From NCBI RefSeq assembly GCF_905475395.1, contig NC_058340.1, positions 63,094,181 to 63,158,180 of the forward strand: a stretch of 64,000 nucleotides of DNA, read 5' to 3'. The notes beneath the pieces were generated by a model. That model was not told the DNA's origin and made no database searches. It saw nothing but the letters and a program-made list of their open reading frames with translations. The position numbers were made by a program, and so were the translations under genes. Below are positions 46,404-58,155 of the stretch, piece after piece; positions within the stretch are counted from its first letter, which is position 1, and each line of letters opens with the position of its first letter. Origin of the DNA: Chrysoperla carnea. Taxonomy: Eukaryota > Arthropoda > Insecta > Neuroptera > Chrysopidae.

Positions 46404-46745
46404 TACCGTGCTCATACATCTTTAATTAATCGGTCACAGCGTTTTTTTTTTGTTTTTTTTTTTTCAATAATTTATTAAGGTTTTAACTTTAATTTAAATA
46501 GTTTTTTTTTAATTTCCACCGACCAGTTTTGGAAAAATCTATGAAAACATATCATCCAACTACCATTTTACCATAAGACCAATGTTAAATATACCTACTT
46601 TTGAAGTCATTCATTTATTTAAATAATCAGGCAACTCCCTTCCTCTCTAAAATTTTCAGAATTGATTTAGACTTGGTCCAACTTCTTTTTAATAAAAAAG
46701 TCAACCTGTTTATTTAAAATTGGTTTGGTGCTCGCACAACCTTAA
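46404..46745 (-). mobile_element. TTAAGG MITE family, left-half copy
   Basis: On the minus strand it starts TTAAGGTTGTGCGAGCACCA and ends with the internal-junction motif TTAAAGATGTATGAGCACGG TAGTTCG. It contains GTAGTTGGATGATATGTTTT and the CAGAATTGATTTAGACTTGG complement. It therefore consists of exactly the left half of the composite element seen at 59020-59644. Confidence 0.75.
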
Positions 46746-47309
46746 CAACGTTTAAAAATAATAAGTTGATTTGTAGAATATCTTTTGAGTATGTACAAGA
46801 TATTAAAATAATCAGCTGTTAGTTGTAATAACTCTTGTTTTATACAAGAAATTCAGTATAAGAAGAACAAAAGATTTTTTTTTTCAATATTGGATGCGAT
46901 GACTCAAAACGCATATTTATTTCATTCACAATTATCTACAGTCGTCGTCCAGTAACCGGTTTTTAGTGATGGTGGTGCTAAATTTATACAATTTTAACAA
47001 AAACTGGATTTTAGTGAATGAATTTTTATTGTTGCTATGCATTTCCGTAACACATGATTTAGACTCCCCATGTGAGCAACGCGGTACGATGATGTTTTAA
47101 AAAGACCATTTACGTATCTTTAAATGTAATATGTAAAGACAAAAGAATTTTATTTTTATAATCAGGAAATAAATATGTATTAGTCATTTTTCAAAATCAT
47201 TATTATATTTTAATCCTTGCCGTAATATAAAATACTCATCTCAATACTAGTAGTAAGGATGCAAACGATACATTTTACTTATCAAAAAAAACCATCGATG
47301 TTTCATTCA
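46746..47309. other. AT-rich DNA
   Basis: No supported feature. Confidence 0.4.
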
Positions 47310-47360
47310 TTAAGGATGTAAGAGCACCAAGACAATTTTAAATAAAAAGCTTGATTTTTA
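47310..47360 (+). repeat. TTAAGG MITE family, 5' fragment
   Basis: TTAAGGATGTAAGAGCACCA followed by AGACAATTTTAAATAAAAAG matches the start of the 32995 copy for about 45 bases and then runs into the family B hairpin. Confidence 0.7.
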
Positions 47361-47371
47361 TATCATGTATA

Positions 47372-47710
47372 TATACCATGTGTGTTTGTACCATCTAGGC
47401 ATATACATATCTGTAGTGTGACAGAATACATCCGTTTAGTAATGAATCTAAGCGAGAGGTATTATATACATGTATTGAACATGAGTTGAAAGACGCTTGG
47501 ATAGTGGGAGTTATTTAGTCAATTAATAATATTTGTATGCAACAAAACTCCCACTCTCTACATGCATACAACAGAATATCTGTCGTACCGTATCTGTAGT
47601 CTTACAAAACATGTATATAATACCTCTCGCTTAGATGCATTACTAAACGGATGTATTCTGTCATACTACAGATATGTATATGCCCAGATGGTACAAACAC
47701 ACATGGTATA
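47372..47710. mobile_element. hairpin MITE family B, copy 2
   Basis: The left arm contains GTTTGTACCATCTAGGCATA, ATATCTGTAGTGTGACAGAA TACATCCGTTTAG and GCGAGAGGTATTATATACAT; the right arm (47600-47710) is the reverse complement. The arms align with 27576-27890 (shared GACAGAATACAT, GAGAGGTATTATATACATGT). The centre carries CTCCCACTCTC and its mirror. Confidence 0.8.
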
Positions 47711-47985
47711 TGAAATATACTATGAGAAGACGGACTAATTTGGGTGAGTCATTTTTTTGAGAACTCTCAGAGTTGAAATCGGTCGACGTCAAATCTCTTT
47801 TACAGTTCTGCTGTTCCTGAAAAGCTTTAAAGTTCTTAAGGATAAAAGATATAGTGCTTTCCTGTGGATAATTACTAAGTGTGTCACATCGGGGCAGCTG
47901 TTGCTGTTTAGCCCAACGTAGATGTATGTACATTGAATCGGAAAACATCTTATACGATTTTTTTACTTATAGAATCGTAAGTTCT
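47711..47985. other. unique segment, no gene supported
   Basis: A 95-codon minus-strand frame covers 47661-47948 but begins within the family B hairpin; its residues show no motif I recognise. I do not call a gene. Confidence 0.4.
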
Positions 47986-47993
47986 GTATCATT

Positions 47994-48069
47994 CAGGAGC
48001 GGATCTACGAGGAGGGGATGGGTTTGAAGGTTTCGGTTTCAAACCCCCAAAATCCTGGATCCGCCACTT
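47994..48069. mobile_element. 76-bp mini hAT-like element
   Basis: Left CAGGAGCGGATCTACGAGG and right CCTGGATCCGCCACTT form imperfect inverted ends around a GTTTGAAGGTTTCGGTTTCA AAC hairpin. Flanks are GTATCATT (47986-47993) and ATATCATT (48070-48077), an 8-bp duplication with one mismatch. The GCGGATC terminal motif is shared with the element at 4564-5397. Confidence 0.65.
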
Positions 48070-48077
48070 ATATCATT

Positions 48078-50700
48078 TTAATAGTTTGAAAGAGATCATT
48101 AAGAGATCGTTTTTATATAATATAGGATTTATAAAGATAAGAAAATAGCCGAAGAATTATTATTTATTTTAAAATAAAAAATGCCGAATATAATTTATAA
48201 ACAAAATGCATTATGAATAAAAATAATATATATAGCTTTTATTTAAACAATATGTTTGTGCAGCGATATATAATTAATTTTATAAATATGCAAATGCACT
48301 TTAAGTTTATAAAATTTTTAACGAACAATATGTAATTTAGATTAAAAATAACATTTAGATAAATATAATATTGTATTTAACCGTGTATAGATAGATATAT
48401 GTCTAGAACCAAGCGTAGTAATTGACGGACATTTGAAAACGGGTGAAAATTTGAAATAATGTTGCCAAGGTCGAGCCTAAAAACTCTTTAAAGTACGAAA
48501 ATTGCCATAATAACAATAAAAAATGTCAAAATCATTTTGTCCAAGACTCCAAATTGAATTTTTTTAAATTCTTATTTGTGTTATCGTCCTATAAGTATTA
48601 ATAACTTAATAACTCCAAAACTGTTGTTATTTTTCGTTGTGCCCATTGGGACATTTGTTTAGAATGTTTCGAACTACAACATATAAAAAATTCAGACAAT
48701 TTAATCGGGAGCCATTAGGTTATAATCCTGATGTCGAATTGGCTATATTACCCATAAAAATGTAAAACTAGACTTGATATACCATGACAAAATTTGAAAG
48801 AGAAATTAAAATTGATTAAAAGAAGTTATAAGCAATCAAAGATTGCATTCAAAGGTTTCCCATCTCGTTTCAGCAAAACAAAGTTTTTTTATGTATGTAA
48901 TCTTTATATGGCGATACTCACGTATGACGTCAGTAATGGGTGTCTACCTATTAGTTTAATTAGGAATTTTAAACGTTCATATCTTGCATACTTGTAATGA
49001 TTTTTAAAAACCAAATTCACTTTTCTATTCTTGAAGTGAGAATTCTTCATCTGAAGTGATAAAAAAAATTTAGTCCGATCCCCATTCTCATTAGGTTTAT
49101 GTGTGGGCACTCTAGCCGTTCTGAAATGACTATCAATTACTACGTCTGACCATAGACCTAATAGATGATTTTAAAACGATCATTGATCTCTTACCGATTC
49201 GATTTCTTAGTAAAAAGATTTATGTATTTATTATAATATGAATCATGCATCCTCTTTTCATGATTAATAAAGTGAAATTAGTACCTATATAATGTTGTGT
49301 AATAATACAGTTAACAAAATTTATTTTATAAGTATTCAAAAATTTAGTTCAACAAAAAAATTAGTCATTTGCATAAAATGTATCGAAAAAAACAAACACT
49401 CCTTTTTCTAATGTGATCTTATGCTAATTGATACACTGAAAGACCGTGACATGAAATTTGTCTTTATAAAGATTCAAAGAAAATATCATGGAGTGTAGAC
49501 AGTGTAGACAGAGTGTCAACTCGTTCATCCTTATAAGTTTCGGAAATATCGACTGAAATTGCTCCGAAATATCGACGATTTGGTTAAAAATATTTTTTTA
49601 TAGAGTAATTTTGGTTCAAAAACGCAAAAACACTTTGATGTTTTAATCGTAAAAATATTTTTCACTGGAAAATTTTTTAACAAAATCGGAGACAAAAAAA
49701 TTTGATTAAACTCCTTATTCCTATATAACAATAGCAAAAATATAAATGTATTAGACTACGTGTCAAATCGTGCACGAGACCCAATTTTTGTATTTTTGGA
49801 GTTAAAATTACTTTGGAGAATGATTTTTATGTAAATCGAAAAGAAAATAAGTTGTTTTTTAATTTGATGAAGTTTGAAGTACATAAAGGTGACTTTGACC
49901 TAAAAAATACAAAAATCGAGTTCAAACAGTGGGGTGAATAGTTTTTGAAATATCGCCTAAAATTCTAGACGAAAAGCTTTTATTTCGAAGCGATTCTATA
50001 TAAATTTTTTCTTCTAATCGTTAAAATATGATTCTATTAATTTATATTATGTATACAAATAATAATTTTTTTTTTATTATTGCAACTGAATAAAAATTTA
50101 GCTTAAAGATCGTAGACAAAAAAATGACCTTTATTTTTGTTACCTTTAAAATTAATAAAATTAATTACTAAATTAATTTTCTTACAACATATTGTAGGTC
50201 ACAAAACTAATTAAATAAAATATATATATAATACCTTTTCATTATTTTACTTTTAAAATAAAATATTATAAAATTATTAAAAATCGTCTAATAAATTTAA
50301 TAACTGTTATTATCCATAAATCAATAATTAATTTATAAAGTGGATCATTTCGTGTTTGTAATATAATTTTAAAAACTTTCAATTGATATTTAATTTTTTA
50401 TTTTTTTTAAATATCAAGTAGCAAATTATTTAGTGTAGCATTGTGTGTTTATTAGGAGAAAGTTTTTGGTGTTTTTTTAGTAAAGAAAAATTATTTCCTT
50501 ATTGCAATTGTGAATATAAATTATGTCCTAATAAATTTTATGTTCATATCCTAATAGATCGTGTGAAACAATTTTTATTTCATCTGAGAATAAAGAAAAA
50601 GACCCACTGGAATAACTTTCAGCAAAAAAGTTTTATTTCAATTTTAATCATTGCAACAATTTCTATAGTCGGTTCCCATAAAACCCATAAATTAATATTT
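48078..50700. other. AT-rich DNA
   Basis: No exon is supported; frames at 48794, 48904 and 49531 lack recognisable features. GTGTAGACAGTGTAGACAG is a short tandem at 49494-49512. The frame at 50443-50781 runs into the next repeat. Confidence 0.45.
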
Positions 50701-51321
50701 TTTAACCCACGAATTAAAAAAACGGGTGTTATAGGTTTGACCGCTATGTGTGTGTGTGTGTGTCTGTCTGTCTGTCTGTAGCATCGTAGGGCTCAATTGG
50801 ATGAACCTATTTTGATTTTTTTGTTTCTTTTGAAAGTTACTTTATTGGAGCATGTTCTTTACTATGTTTCAAGTGCGATTTTAGGGTTCCGTACACGAAA
50901 AAGCTAGAGAATTGGCGATGATTTTCAAAATCCGGCTAGTTTGGAAAAGGCTTAAGAATAATGGCTAAGGAATAATGATATTTACAAAATTTAAAAAACC
51001 CCCGACCATTGTTACTAAACTCGCACTTGAAACATATCTTCAGAACATTCCATTAAACCACCTTTTTCCTTAAAGCCTTTTCTAAGTAGAGTCGATTTTC
51101 AAGATAATCGCCAATTTTTTAGTTTTTCCGATGCGGAATTCTAAACTGGTACTTGAAACATAGCTAAGAACTTTCTCAATTATATTACCTTTCAAACGAA
51201 ACAAAAAAAAAACATAAAAAATGGTTTATCCGTTTAGACGCTACGATGCCACGGACAGACACACACACACACGCATAGCGTTCCAACTTATAACATCCCT
51301 TTTTTTAGTTCGGGGGTTAAA
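50701..51321. mobile_element. palindrome of the GACCGCTAT repeat, with TG/TCTG microsatellite
   Basis: Left arm from 50701 (CGGGTGTTATAGGTTTGACC, a TG/TCTG run at 50745-50779, GATGAACCTATTTTGATT, ACTATGTTTCAAGTGCGA) is mirrored by the right arm to 51321 (ACTTGAAACATAGCTAAGAA, ATCCGTTTAGACG, GACAGACACACACAC, AACTTATAACATCCC). The centre is near 51,000. A single-arm copy is at 21880-22260. Confidence 0.85.
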
Positions 51322-52021
51322 AAGGTAATTAAATGGAGAGTTTAGGGTGCCGTATACGAAAAATTTGTATGGGGTTTTTTAAATTTTCCGAATTTCACTT
51401 TTTCTTTAAAATGGTATTAATAACAAATCATTATCATTCAAAAATAATTATTGAATAATGTAATATGACAAAATTTCGATATGACAAGTGCTTAAAAAAT
51501 TTTAAAATTATAATTACGAAATATTTCGTATCATCAAAATTCCAACACCTATTTTTATTTTCGTTTTGCAATAATAATCGTAAAAATTGCAACATACAAA
51601 TGATATTCTAAACTAAAATACGTATTTATTTATTACCAATGAGATTAAAAACAAAAACAAATTAAAACCAGGATTTAGAGCAACATAAGCTTAATTATTA
51701 TTGATGCAATTGCATTTTATATATTTTTGACATATGATAAACACATTTTGTATTTGTTTTTTCTACAATTTATAATGTTTGTACCAATTTTTTGTTCAAT
51801 TACAAGACATATTTTACATATCTTACATTGACGTCATGAAATAATCGTATTTATATCGTAAGCATAAAAATTTAAACGTGTAAACATTTGACTAGACATA
51901 GTAAATAACAAAATGACTAATAATCAACACAAAGGAATTAATTTTAACTTGGTTTCGTTAACTAGTTTTAAAGTGAAAATCTGAATTTATAAAGCAATAG
52001 TTTCTACCATAGATTTATAAA
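51322..52021. other. AT-rich DNA
   Basis: The first ~80 bases repeat the TTTAGGGTGCCGTATACG AA segment of the preceding element, so a degraded extra arm may continue to about 51405. Nothing else was recognised. Confidence 0.4.
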
Positions 52022-52132
52022 ATCGTCTACATTCATGAAGTTATAACAAAATTTATCATCAAAGTTGAAAATAAAGTACAAATAAATTCAACCGCAAGTC
52101 TCAACTTTCCTTGGCGGTTGTACTGCTTTAAA
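52022..52132 (+). repeat. TTAAGG MITE family, 3' fragment
   Basis: CGTCTACATTCATGAAGTTA TAACAAAATTTATCATCAAA and the terminal CTTTCCTTGGCGGTTGTACT GC match the right half of the family. The left part is missing. Confidence 0.7.
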
Positions 52133-52699
52133 ATAACTAAGAAATTAATTTTATTTTTGAACATTGATTATAAATATTTAAGATGACAACAACACACTTC
52201 TTTTGGAGGAGCTTATGCCTGGAAAATATTTGCGCCAGAAAAGAAACATCTGAATACTTTATTATATGAAAGACCTATGTAACGATATCGTACTTAATGA
52301 TAGGTATCAAAAGTTTTTCCAAAAGTGAATACAGTTAAACCACAATTTTCCGAATTTACTTGACTTCAACCAGTCTATAAAATGCATTTAATGTATTCAA
52401 AAATAAAGTATTTCAGTTTTATTAGTGAATTTAACATTTTATAAGTAAAATTGTGTGAAGAATATTATTATAATGGCATTAAAAAACTATTTTCATATTT
52501 TTAACGTTTGGTGTTGTATTCAATATGCACCACACACACACATATGTCTCGCTAACGCTGTTATTTTGTTACGCTGCTCTTCTATTGACGTCAAGTTCCG
52601 TTAAACTAAATTAAAATAATAATAAAAAAAATAAAATAATACTTATTAAGTGTAATGGTACCAAATCTACAAAAGATTCTATACCGCTTGAAAGCTATC

Positions 52700-53022
52700 T
52701 CGTTTTTCATATAAAATATATGAAGTAATATTTTTTGGACGTTCTTATGTATAAAACAAAGAGGGAATGTTAACTTATGTTATCGTGTGTTATGGTTATG
52801 TGTTACTGTGAGTGATTCGTATTGTATGTGTACAACTTCACATACAACTTCATCACTTCAAGTGATGAGTCATACCGGAGTTCATGTACAAACATAAAAT
52901 CCCTCTTTGTTTTATACATAAGAACGTCCGTTAGAACTCTTCTTACTTCATATAATACAAATGGCTAACGATATGGTTTACAAACAGTATAGTTTAAAAT
53001 AGATGAAAAACCGTACTTAGGT
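52700..53022. mobile_element. MITE with perfect 30-bp inner inverted repeats
   Basis: 52737-52766 (GGACGTTCTTATGTATAAAA CAAAGAGGGA) is perfectly mirrored at 52900-52929. Outside it, weaker symmetry continues (TATATGAAGTAA versus TTACTTCATATA, GTTTTTCAT versus ATGAAAAAC), so the true ends are probably about 52700 and 53022. The centre includes TCACTTCAAGTGATGAG, itself a dyad. No coding capacity. Confidence 0.75.
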
Positions 53023-53196
53023 ACCTCGAAATGTTTGTGTAATAATTTTTTATTAGTTTTAGAGCGAAAACTTTGAACACCTACTTAAACTCTTGCATGC
53101 ATTCTATTAACGCCCTGCAGTAGATGTTTTAGGGATGATATATCAGAATTGACCATCAAAATTGAAAATATATATTTTTTAAATTTGTGTCACTAG

Positions 53197-53265
53197 TCTC
53201 CTCCAATTTGTGTTCACAATGTCCTCAGCGACATTGCATTGTTCGTGGAGATGAGACTTCAAGAC
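53197..53265 (+). CDS. weak candidate internal exon
   Basis: Unrecognised. Between a T-rich tract ending in CACTAG and a GTAAGA donor, one frame reads SNLCSQCPQRHCIVRGDETS RLLQE without stops, and the frame stays open to 53390 (continuing VRLLQEVLDLYLELYTYIPT). Residue use is less AT-driven than nearby frames, and LLQEV is repeated because the DNA repeats CTCTTACAAGAAGTA. Its entry phase does not match the 29910 exon directly. A chance open frame remains likely. Confidence 0.25.
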
Positions 53266-53660
53266 TATTACAAGAAGTAAGACTCTTACAAGAAGTATTG
53301 GATTTATATTTAGAATTATATACCTATATTCCAACAACAGTTTCAAAATTGAAATGTTTTTTTTTTCTACGGAGCACAGAATTCTTTTAAATTAATTTTG
53401 AATGTGTCAACATATTTAAACGTATAATTTCTCATTTGAATGTGTTTAAATTATATACTTTTGAAATGCGTATGTTACACGGATTTTATGACGAAAATCT
53501 CTGGAATTAAGATTATTATTACATTTTAAAATACCGCACGTTTTCATCTTAAATTTATTAATTTCAATTTTGAAATAAATGATTTTTTCTTAAACTTCTT
53601 AATTTCGATATTATTAATTTAAATTCTACTCAATTTAGGATAGGATAGAAACGATTTTAG

Positions 53661-53997
53661 TTAAGGATGTACGAGCACAAAATCTAAAATAATATAAAGT
53701 AAATCTAAATAAATTCTGAATCCTATTATTTAAATAAATTAATGACTTCAAAAGTATTTATTATTGCCTATTTAACATTGGTTTTATGGTAAAACGGTAG
53801 ATGGATGATTGAAAATTTTATTTAATTATTTAGCTTTCGATATTTCGAAAACTATAAGGCAAATTTTGAAAAATTTTGTAATTATTTTTCGTCTACATTC
53901 ATGAAGTTATAACAAAATTCATCATCAAAGTTGAAAATAAGGTATAAATAATTTCAACCACAAGTCTAGACTTGCCTTGGCGCTAGTACTACCTTAA
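53661..53997 (+). mobile_element. TTAAGG MITE family, deleted copy
   Basis: It starts TTAAGGATGTACGAGCACAA and ends TTGCCTTGGCGCTAGTACTA CCTTAA. Both halves are present but the middle is deleted right after GGTAGATGGATGAT. It includes the CGTCTACATTCATGAAGTTA and TTCATCATCAAAGTTGAAAA blocks. Confidence 0.8.
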
Positions 53998-54328
53998 ATC
54001 ACGAGATTTTCACTATAAGCTCAAAGCTGGGGCACGTATACAGAACTCAAAATAAATTCAAAACAATTTATCTCAGCGGTGAGACATTTTTATCTGTTTA
54101 TTAAACATTCTTTTAGACTATATTTTTCTTTTTAAAAACAAAAGAAAATAAAAAAATTACACTTTATAATAATTAATGTAATTCACTAGGGACAAATATT
54201 TACATACTAATTACATTCCATAACATATGAGTCTTATAAATGTTACTGTGTATAACTGCAACATTCAGTACCACGTAGTCGGTAAAAGTAACATTTAATT
54301 TCATCCTAAAAAGCTTTTCTAAGCAATA

Positions 54329-54820
54329 ATGGTAGAGATTGAATCATATAATTTCATAGCTCGCGAAAAAATGGAATATAAGGAAGATATTAGCTCACTA
54401 TTTTCCATACCAGAACTATCTGCTATACAATGATGATCTCCGAGCACCGGAATACATACCTCTAACATTAATGCAAAAATATCTTTGAATGAAATAGAAA
54501 AATATGTGCAAACTGCAAGTAAGAACAGTGCAGCTGTAATTGTAAAATAGAAGAAGGCATAAATTATACAGGTCGTAAAAATGCGAGGATATACGCTAGA
54601 AATCTAAAATGTATGCGCGGTAAACACGTGGTATGCGCTAACTTGTCAAATCAAACTACAGAATATACGCCGTATGCCGCCGTATACGTACCATTAAAGA
54701 CTCTAAGTAAAAGAAAAAGACGTTCAATCCAAAAAATCAAATTAAAAATAGTTGGATGAATAAAACTATGAACAGAGGAAGACTCGTAGAGAACTTTATT
54801 GAAGCTCCAAAATTGTAATT
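54329..54820 (+). pseudogene. decayed coding patch of unknown origin
   Basis: Successive frames give coding-like fragments: MVEIESYNFIAREKMEYKED plus ISSLFSIPELSAIQ (54329-54433); DDLRAPEYIPLTLMQKYL; NEIEKYVQTASKNSAAVIVK; and EGINYTGRKNARIYARNLKC plus MRGKHVVCANLSNQ and a basic end (54553-54750). They lie in order but in different frames with stops between. I recognise no family. It could be a decayed transposon gene or a chance run; the length of the last stop-free stretch (about 66 codons) in AT-rich DNA argues mildly against chance. Confidence 0.3.
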
Positions 54821-56138
54821 TTTCGACTCGCATACTCTCAAAAGTTTTATGTTGTCTCGACTCATCTCAACTTCAAAGTTAACTTATCTTCAGCAACACC
54901 TTTATAGAATTTAGAATTTCATATTCAAAATTGAATTGACTGTTAGAAATTCAGATTCTACGATGTTACAAGTTACTACAAGGGAAAACTTCGTTTTGCT
55001 TCTAAAACGTGATCGGCTTTACAGGAGTACTAGAAGATACTCATCCGCTTCGCTGGGTAAATTCAACTTTAAAAAGAAACACTACCGCGTTATGGCCTTT
55101 CCTTGCTCTCACGTATGTTTTTTTTGTTCACAAGTTCATGAGTATTAAATTTTTGGTGCGGAACTAGTAGCCTTAGCTATTCCTTACTATCCATTAATGT
55201 TCCATAAGACACATCTATATCAAATTAAATCATAATAGATTCAAAAATGGTGAATTTTCATACAAACTTTCACCACCAGAAGTTAAATTTCCAAAAATCC
55301 TTCCTTATTGCTCACCAACAGTGCCAAAAAACCCACATCCAAATTTTCACGGTTCTAGCCGCAGGAATTTGGGCTGTACGTTAAATTGTTTCTTATTCAG
55401 TCAGTTATTCTTTTATATGCAAATACAGAAGATTGCCAGGCGAAGTCTTCAGTGTTTGTCTTCCGAATTCAGAAAATTTTCTCTCTGACAAGACTTATAA
55501 GAGGTGATATTAAAAGGTTCTATTCTTCTCAATCGCAATACCAGTAAAAACCTTGTTAAATGCTCAACCTTCCAAAAGAAAGCCAATTGCATACAGGCTT
55601 GATTCACACTTGTTATTGCTCATGTTATTTTTTTCCTCTTAATACATTACAGTAATTATAATTGATTATCCTTGACTTCTATCTTAAAACAATAATGTTC
55701 TACGATCTATAAGTAATTCTTTGTCTATTACTAAACACATTTTTATAAAATTTTTATATTTATAAACAGTATACGTTCAACACTTCAAGGTTAATAAAAT
55801 AGAAAGATAGAAATAACAGATTTGATATAATAATAAATAATTAAAATATTTAAAAATATCATTGTCATATTTACTTTTGATATTACAAACAAAAAAATGC
55901 AGCACCCAGGAGCTGCGTAGTTTAAGCGACTTATTTTACTTAAATGAAACCAAATTTGATATATATGATAATTGTGAAAGTTTGGATAGATGAATGGATG
56001 AACTACCATCCACTAAACGAACAAACAAAAACAAAACAGAATCTCGCGTCGAAACAACAAAACTGCAACTTTTTCAAAACTTTTGGAAGATCGGCAATGT
56101 AATTTAACAAAAACTCAAATGTCCGTTTAGTGGAAAAC
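54821..56138. other. repeat-rich non-coding block
   Basis: At 55025-55110 (TCATCCGCTTCGCTGGGTAA, CGCGTTATGGCCTTTCC) it matches the tail of the repeat at 20580. At 55290-55385 GCACTGT-like and GCCGCAGGAATTTGGGC segments look like interspersed-repeat ends. The remainder is AT-rich. The plus frame at 54936 and minus frame at 55791 are not supported as genes. Confidence 0.45.
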
Positions 56139-56340
56139 CGCTAGTAATCCGAAATTGTTAAGGTGTCTTAACTTGCTTTGACTACTGGCTGGAAGGTTGC
56201 GGGTTCTAATCCAAGCAGCGGCAGTGTGAAACAAAAAAGTTAATGACGCGATAAATTGACCAAACTATCGTCGCTTGGATAAGAACGAAGTAACCGACTC
56301 CACCCACGTCATAAAATTAATTATATAGGTATTCGGATGT
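56139..56340 (+). repeat. candidate tRNA-derived SINE
   Basis: GGTGTCTTAACTTGCTTTGA CTACTGG is followed by GTTGCGGGTTCTAATCCAAG, a near-consensus B box. The body continues through CGTCGCTTGGATAAG to an A-rich end (ATAAATAAAGATTAAAAAC at 56351-56369). The A box is weak. Confidence 0.45.
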
Positions 56341-56449
56341 AGTTTAAGCAATAAATAAAGATTAAAAACAATGATGTGGGTGGCCTCTGTTATAGACGAG
56401 GTTAAACACCATTTGGTGGAAAATCGGCATTGCTCAATCACGCCAGAAC

Positions 56450-56745
56450 GGATCTGTAAGAAATTTGGCCCAGAGATAGATTATAGTCTGAAATAGCACA
56501 TAGACTACTTATCCCGGTAAAATATATGGGATAGATATGTTTTAATTTTTCAAAGAACTAGAGATCGACATGATTTTTTGCAAAGGTAGTGGCAGTTTAG
56601 GGGTCAAAAATGACTTAGGCTAATTTTAATACCGGAAAAAAGCATGATTCCTATGGGATAGCATACAGGAATCGTGTTTTTTAAAGACGATAAAAACTCA
56701 AAATCTCTATCTTAATCGCGGATAGCACTACAGGGTGCAGCTAGT
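56450..56745 (+). repeat. LINE/RTE-like 3' tail ending GCTAGT
   Basis: It contains ATAGTCTGAAATAGCACATA GACTACTTATCCCGGTAAAA and ends ATCGCGGATAGCACTACAGG GTGCAGCTAGTAATACATA. This is the arrangement of the tails at 44790 and 34975. Non-coding. Confidence 0.5.
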
Positions 56746-57515
56746 AATACATATTATTATGTATTTTAATTATCAAAGGTCTTGTTCGTCTTCTGCATGA
56801 CAGGATCAACGGACATTTCAAGAAAATTTTGTGATCATCGGTAAAAAAAAATAATAGCTTCATTTTCTTAAAGAAAATTCTCTATACAAAAAAAAATATC
56901 ACATGGACTAACGCCAATTTATAAATGTCATTTTTCTGTGATTAGTCAATTTTTTTTGTTCTAGTGTAGTATGTATCGATACTCGAGGCTAATCGCCGTA
57001 TGTTTCTTGTCTGAATAAATTTTTATAATATAAATAAATATACGGATTAATGTCATTTTTAAGTTTTATAGAGTTGAGTCAATTGTCCTTTTAAACTCTG
57101 ATTTGTTTGACATTTTACAAATCTGTGGATAGAATTCTTATGGCTATAAAATAAACATTTTCAGGGACGTTCGACAACGGATACTTTATACACGGTGGTC
57201 AAAGCTATGAACTAAGGATCCTTCTTCTTAAATAAAAATAAATTACAAAAACCAGCGATGTTCTATCATCCCGTTTTGAGAAAAAAAATTCCCAATCGCC
57301 ACTGGATTTATTGCAAATACAATAACGTTATGCAAAACTTGGAACATTTTGTATTCAATTTCTAATTTTTCTAAGCAGCCTTCTTGACATTATTCATAAT
57401 AACATCTTTATTGTGAATATTTATGTAGAGTTTCTACACCCTTTAATTAAGTTATAACTTGTAATAGCGAAGAATATTGAATTGTGGGTCAGAATTAAAC
57501 TATTGAAATCTTAAT
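56746..57515. other. AT-rich DNA
   Basis: No supported feature. Confidence 0.4.
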
Positions 57516-57626
57516 AATAGGGTATTCCACTATTTTTGAAAAAGTACTTCAAAATGTTGATTTTGCTAATAAAAAGCCACCAAAAATTTATTTCGGAAAA
57601 ATACACACGCTTTCTTGCCAAAAACA
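57516..57626 (-). repeat. dispersed element IR-A, truncated copy 3
   Basis: AATAGGGTATTCCACTATTT through ACACACGCTTTCTTGCCAAA AAC matches 9071-9180 closely, then diverges abruptly. It is in the same orientation as copy 2. Open frames at 57511 (minus) and 57536 (plus) overlap it and are not genes. Confidence 0.8.
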
Positions 57627-58155
57627 GTACTTCCTTAGGTGCTGACATTTTAATTGCAGAAAAAATTGGCATATTTAAAAGTTCGAAATTTATTTTTATA
57701 CAAATCAAAATTTTGTTTTTAAAAATTATAAATTAAATATTTAAAAAAAAATATAAATGCGTCATATATTCTTTATATAAGTTATGAAATTTTTTTTCTT
57801 TTAATTTATACAATATTATCTTAATTTACAAGTATTTAAATAATATGTAGTTTTCCCCAAAATTATTTAATAATATTTATAAATAAATAATAATCATATA
57901 TTTGTTTACCTATCAAATGATTCATAACCATATATGCAATATAAATTAATGTCAAAATTGTAATAAATGAAACACCTACAATTACATCTCAATCTGACTC
58001 ATTTTGCATCATTTTCTTTATTAGCTGGAGAGCTGAGTGGCTTTTTTGAGTACATATTTGAGGCACATTGAAAATATTAAAGTTGATAACTTGCGAATGT
58101 GTAGATGGTGAAATCGACAACCTCGCTGGGAAGAGAGGCGTTAGTGATCTATGAA
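57627..58155. other. AT-rich DNA
   Basis: A degraded third unit of the following tandem may be present near 58060 (TTGAGGCACATTGAAA). Confidence 0.4.

Noticed and set aside
50745..50779. CRISPR-like short repeats
   Set aside because: Simple TG/TCTG microsatellite in an insect genome; no spacers or regular repeat length.
54651..54833. Minus-strand 60-codon frame
   Set aside because: Opposite the decayed plus-strand patch, no motif and no splice context.
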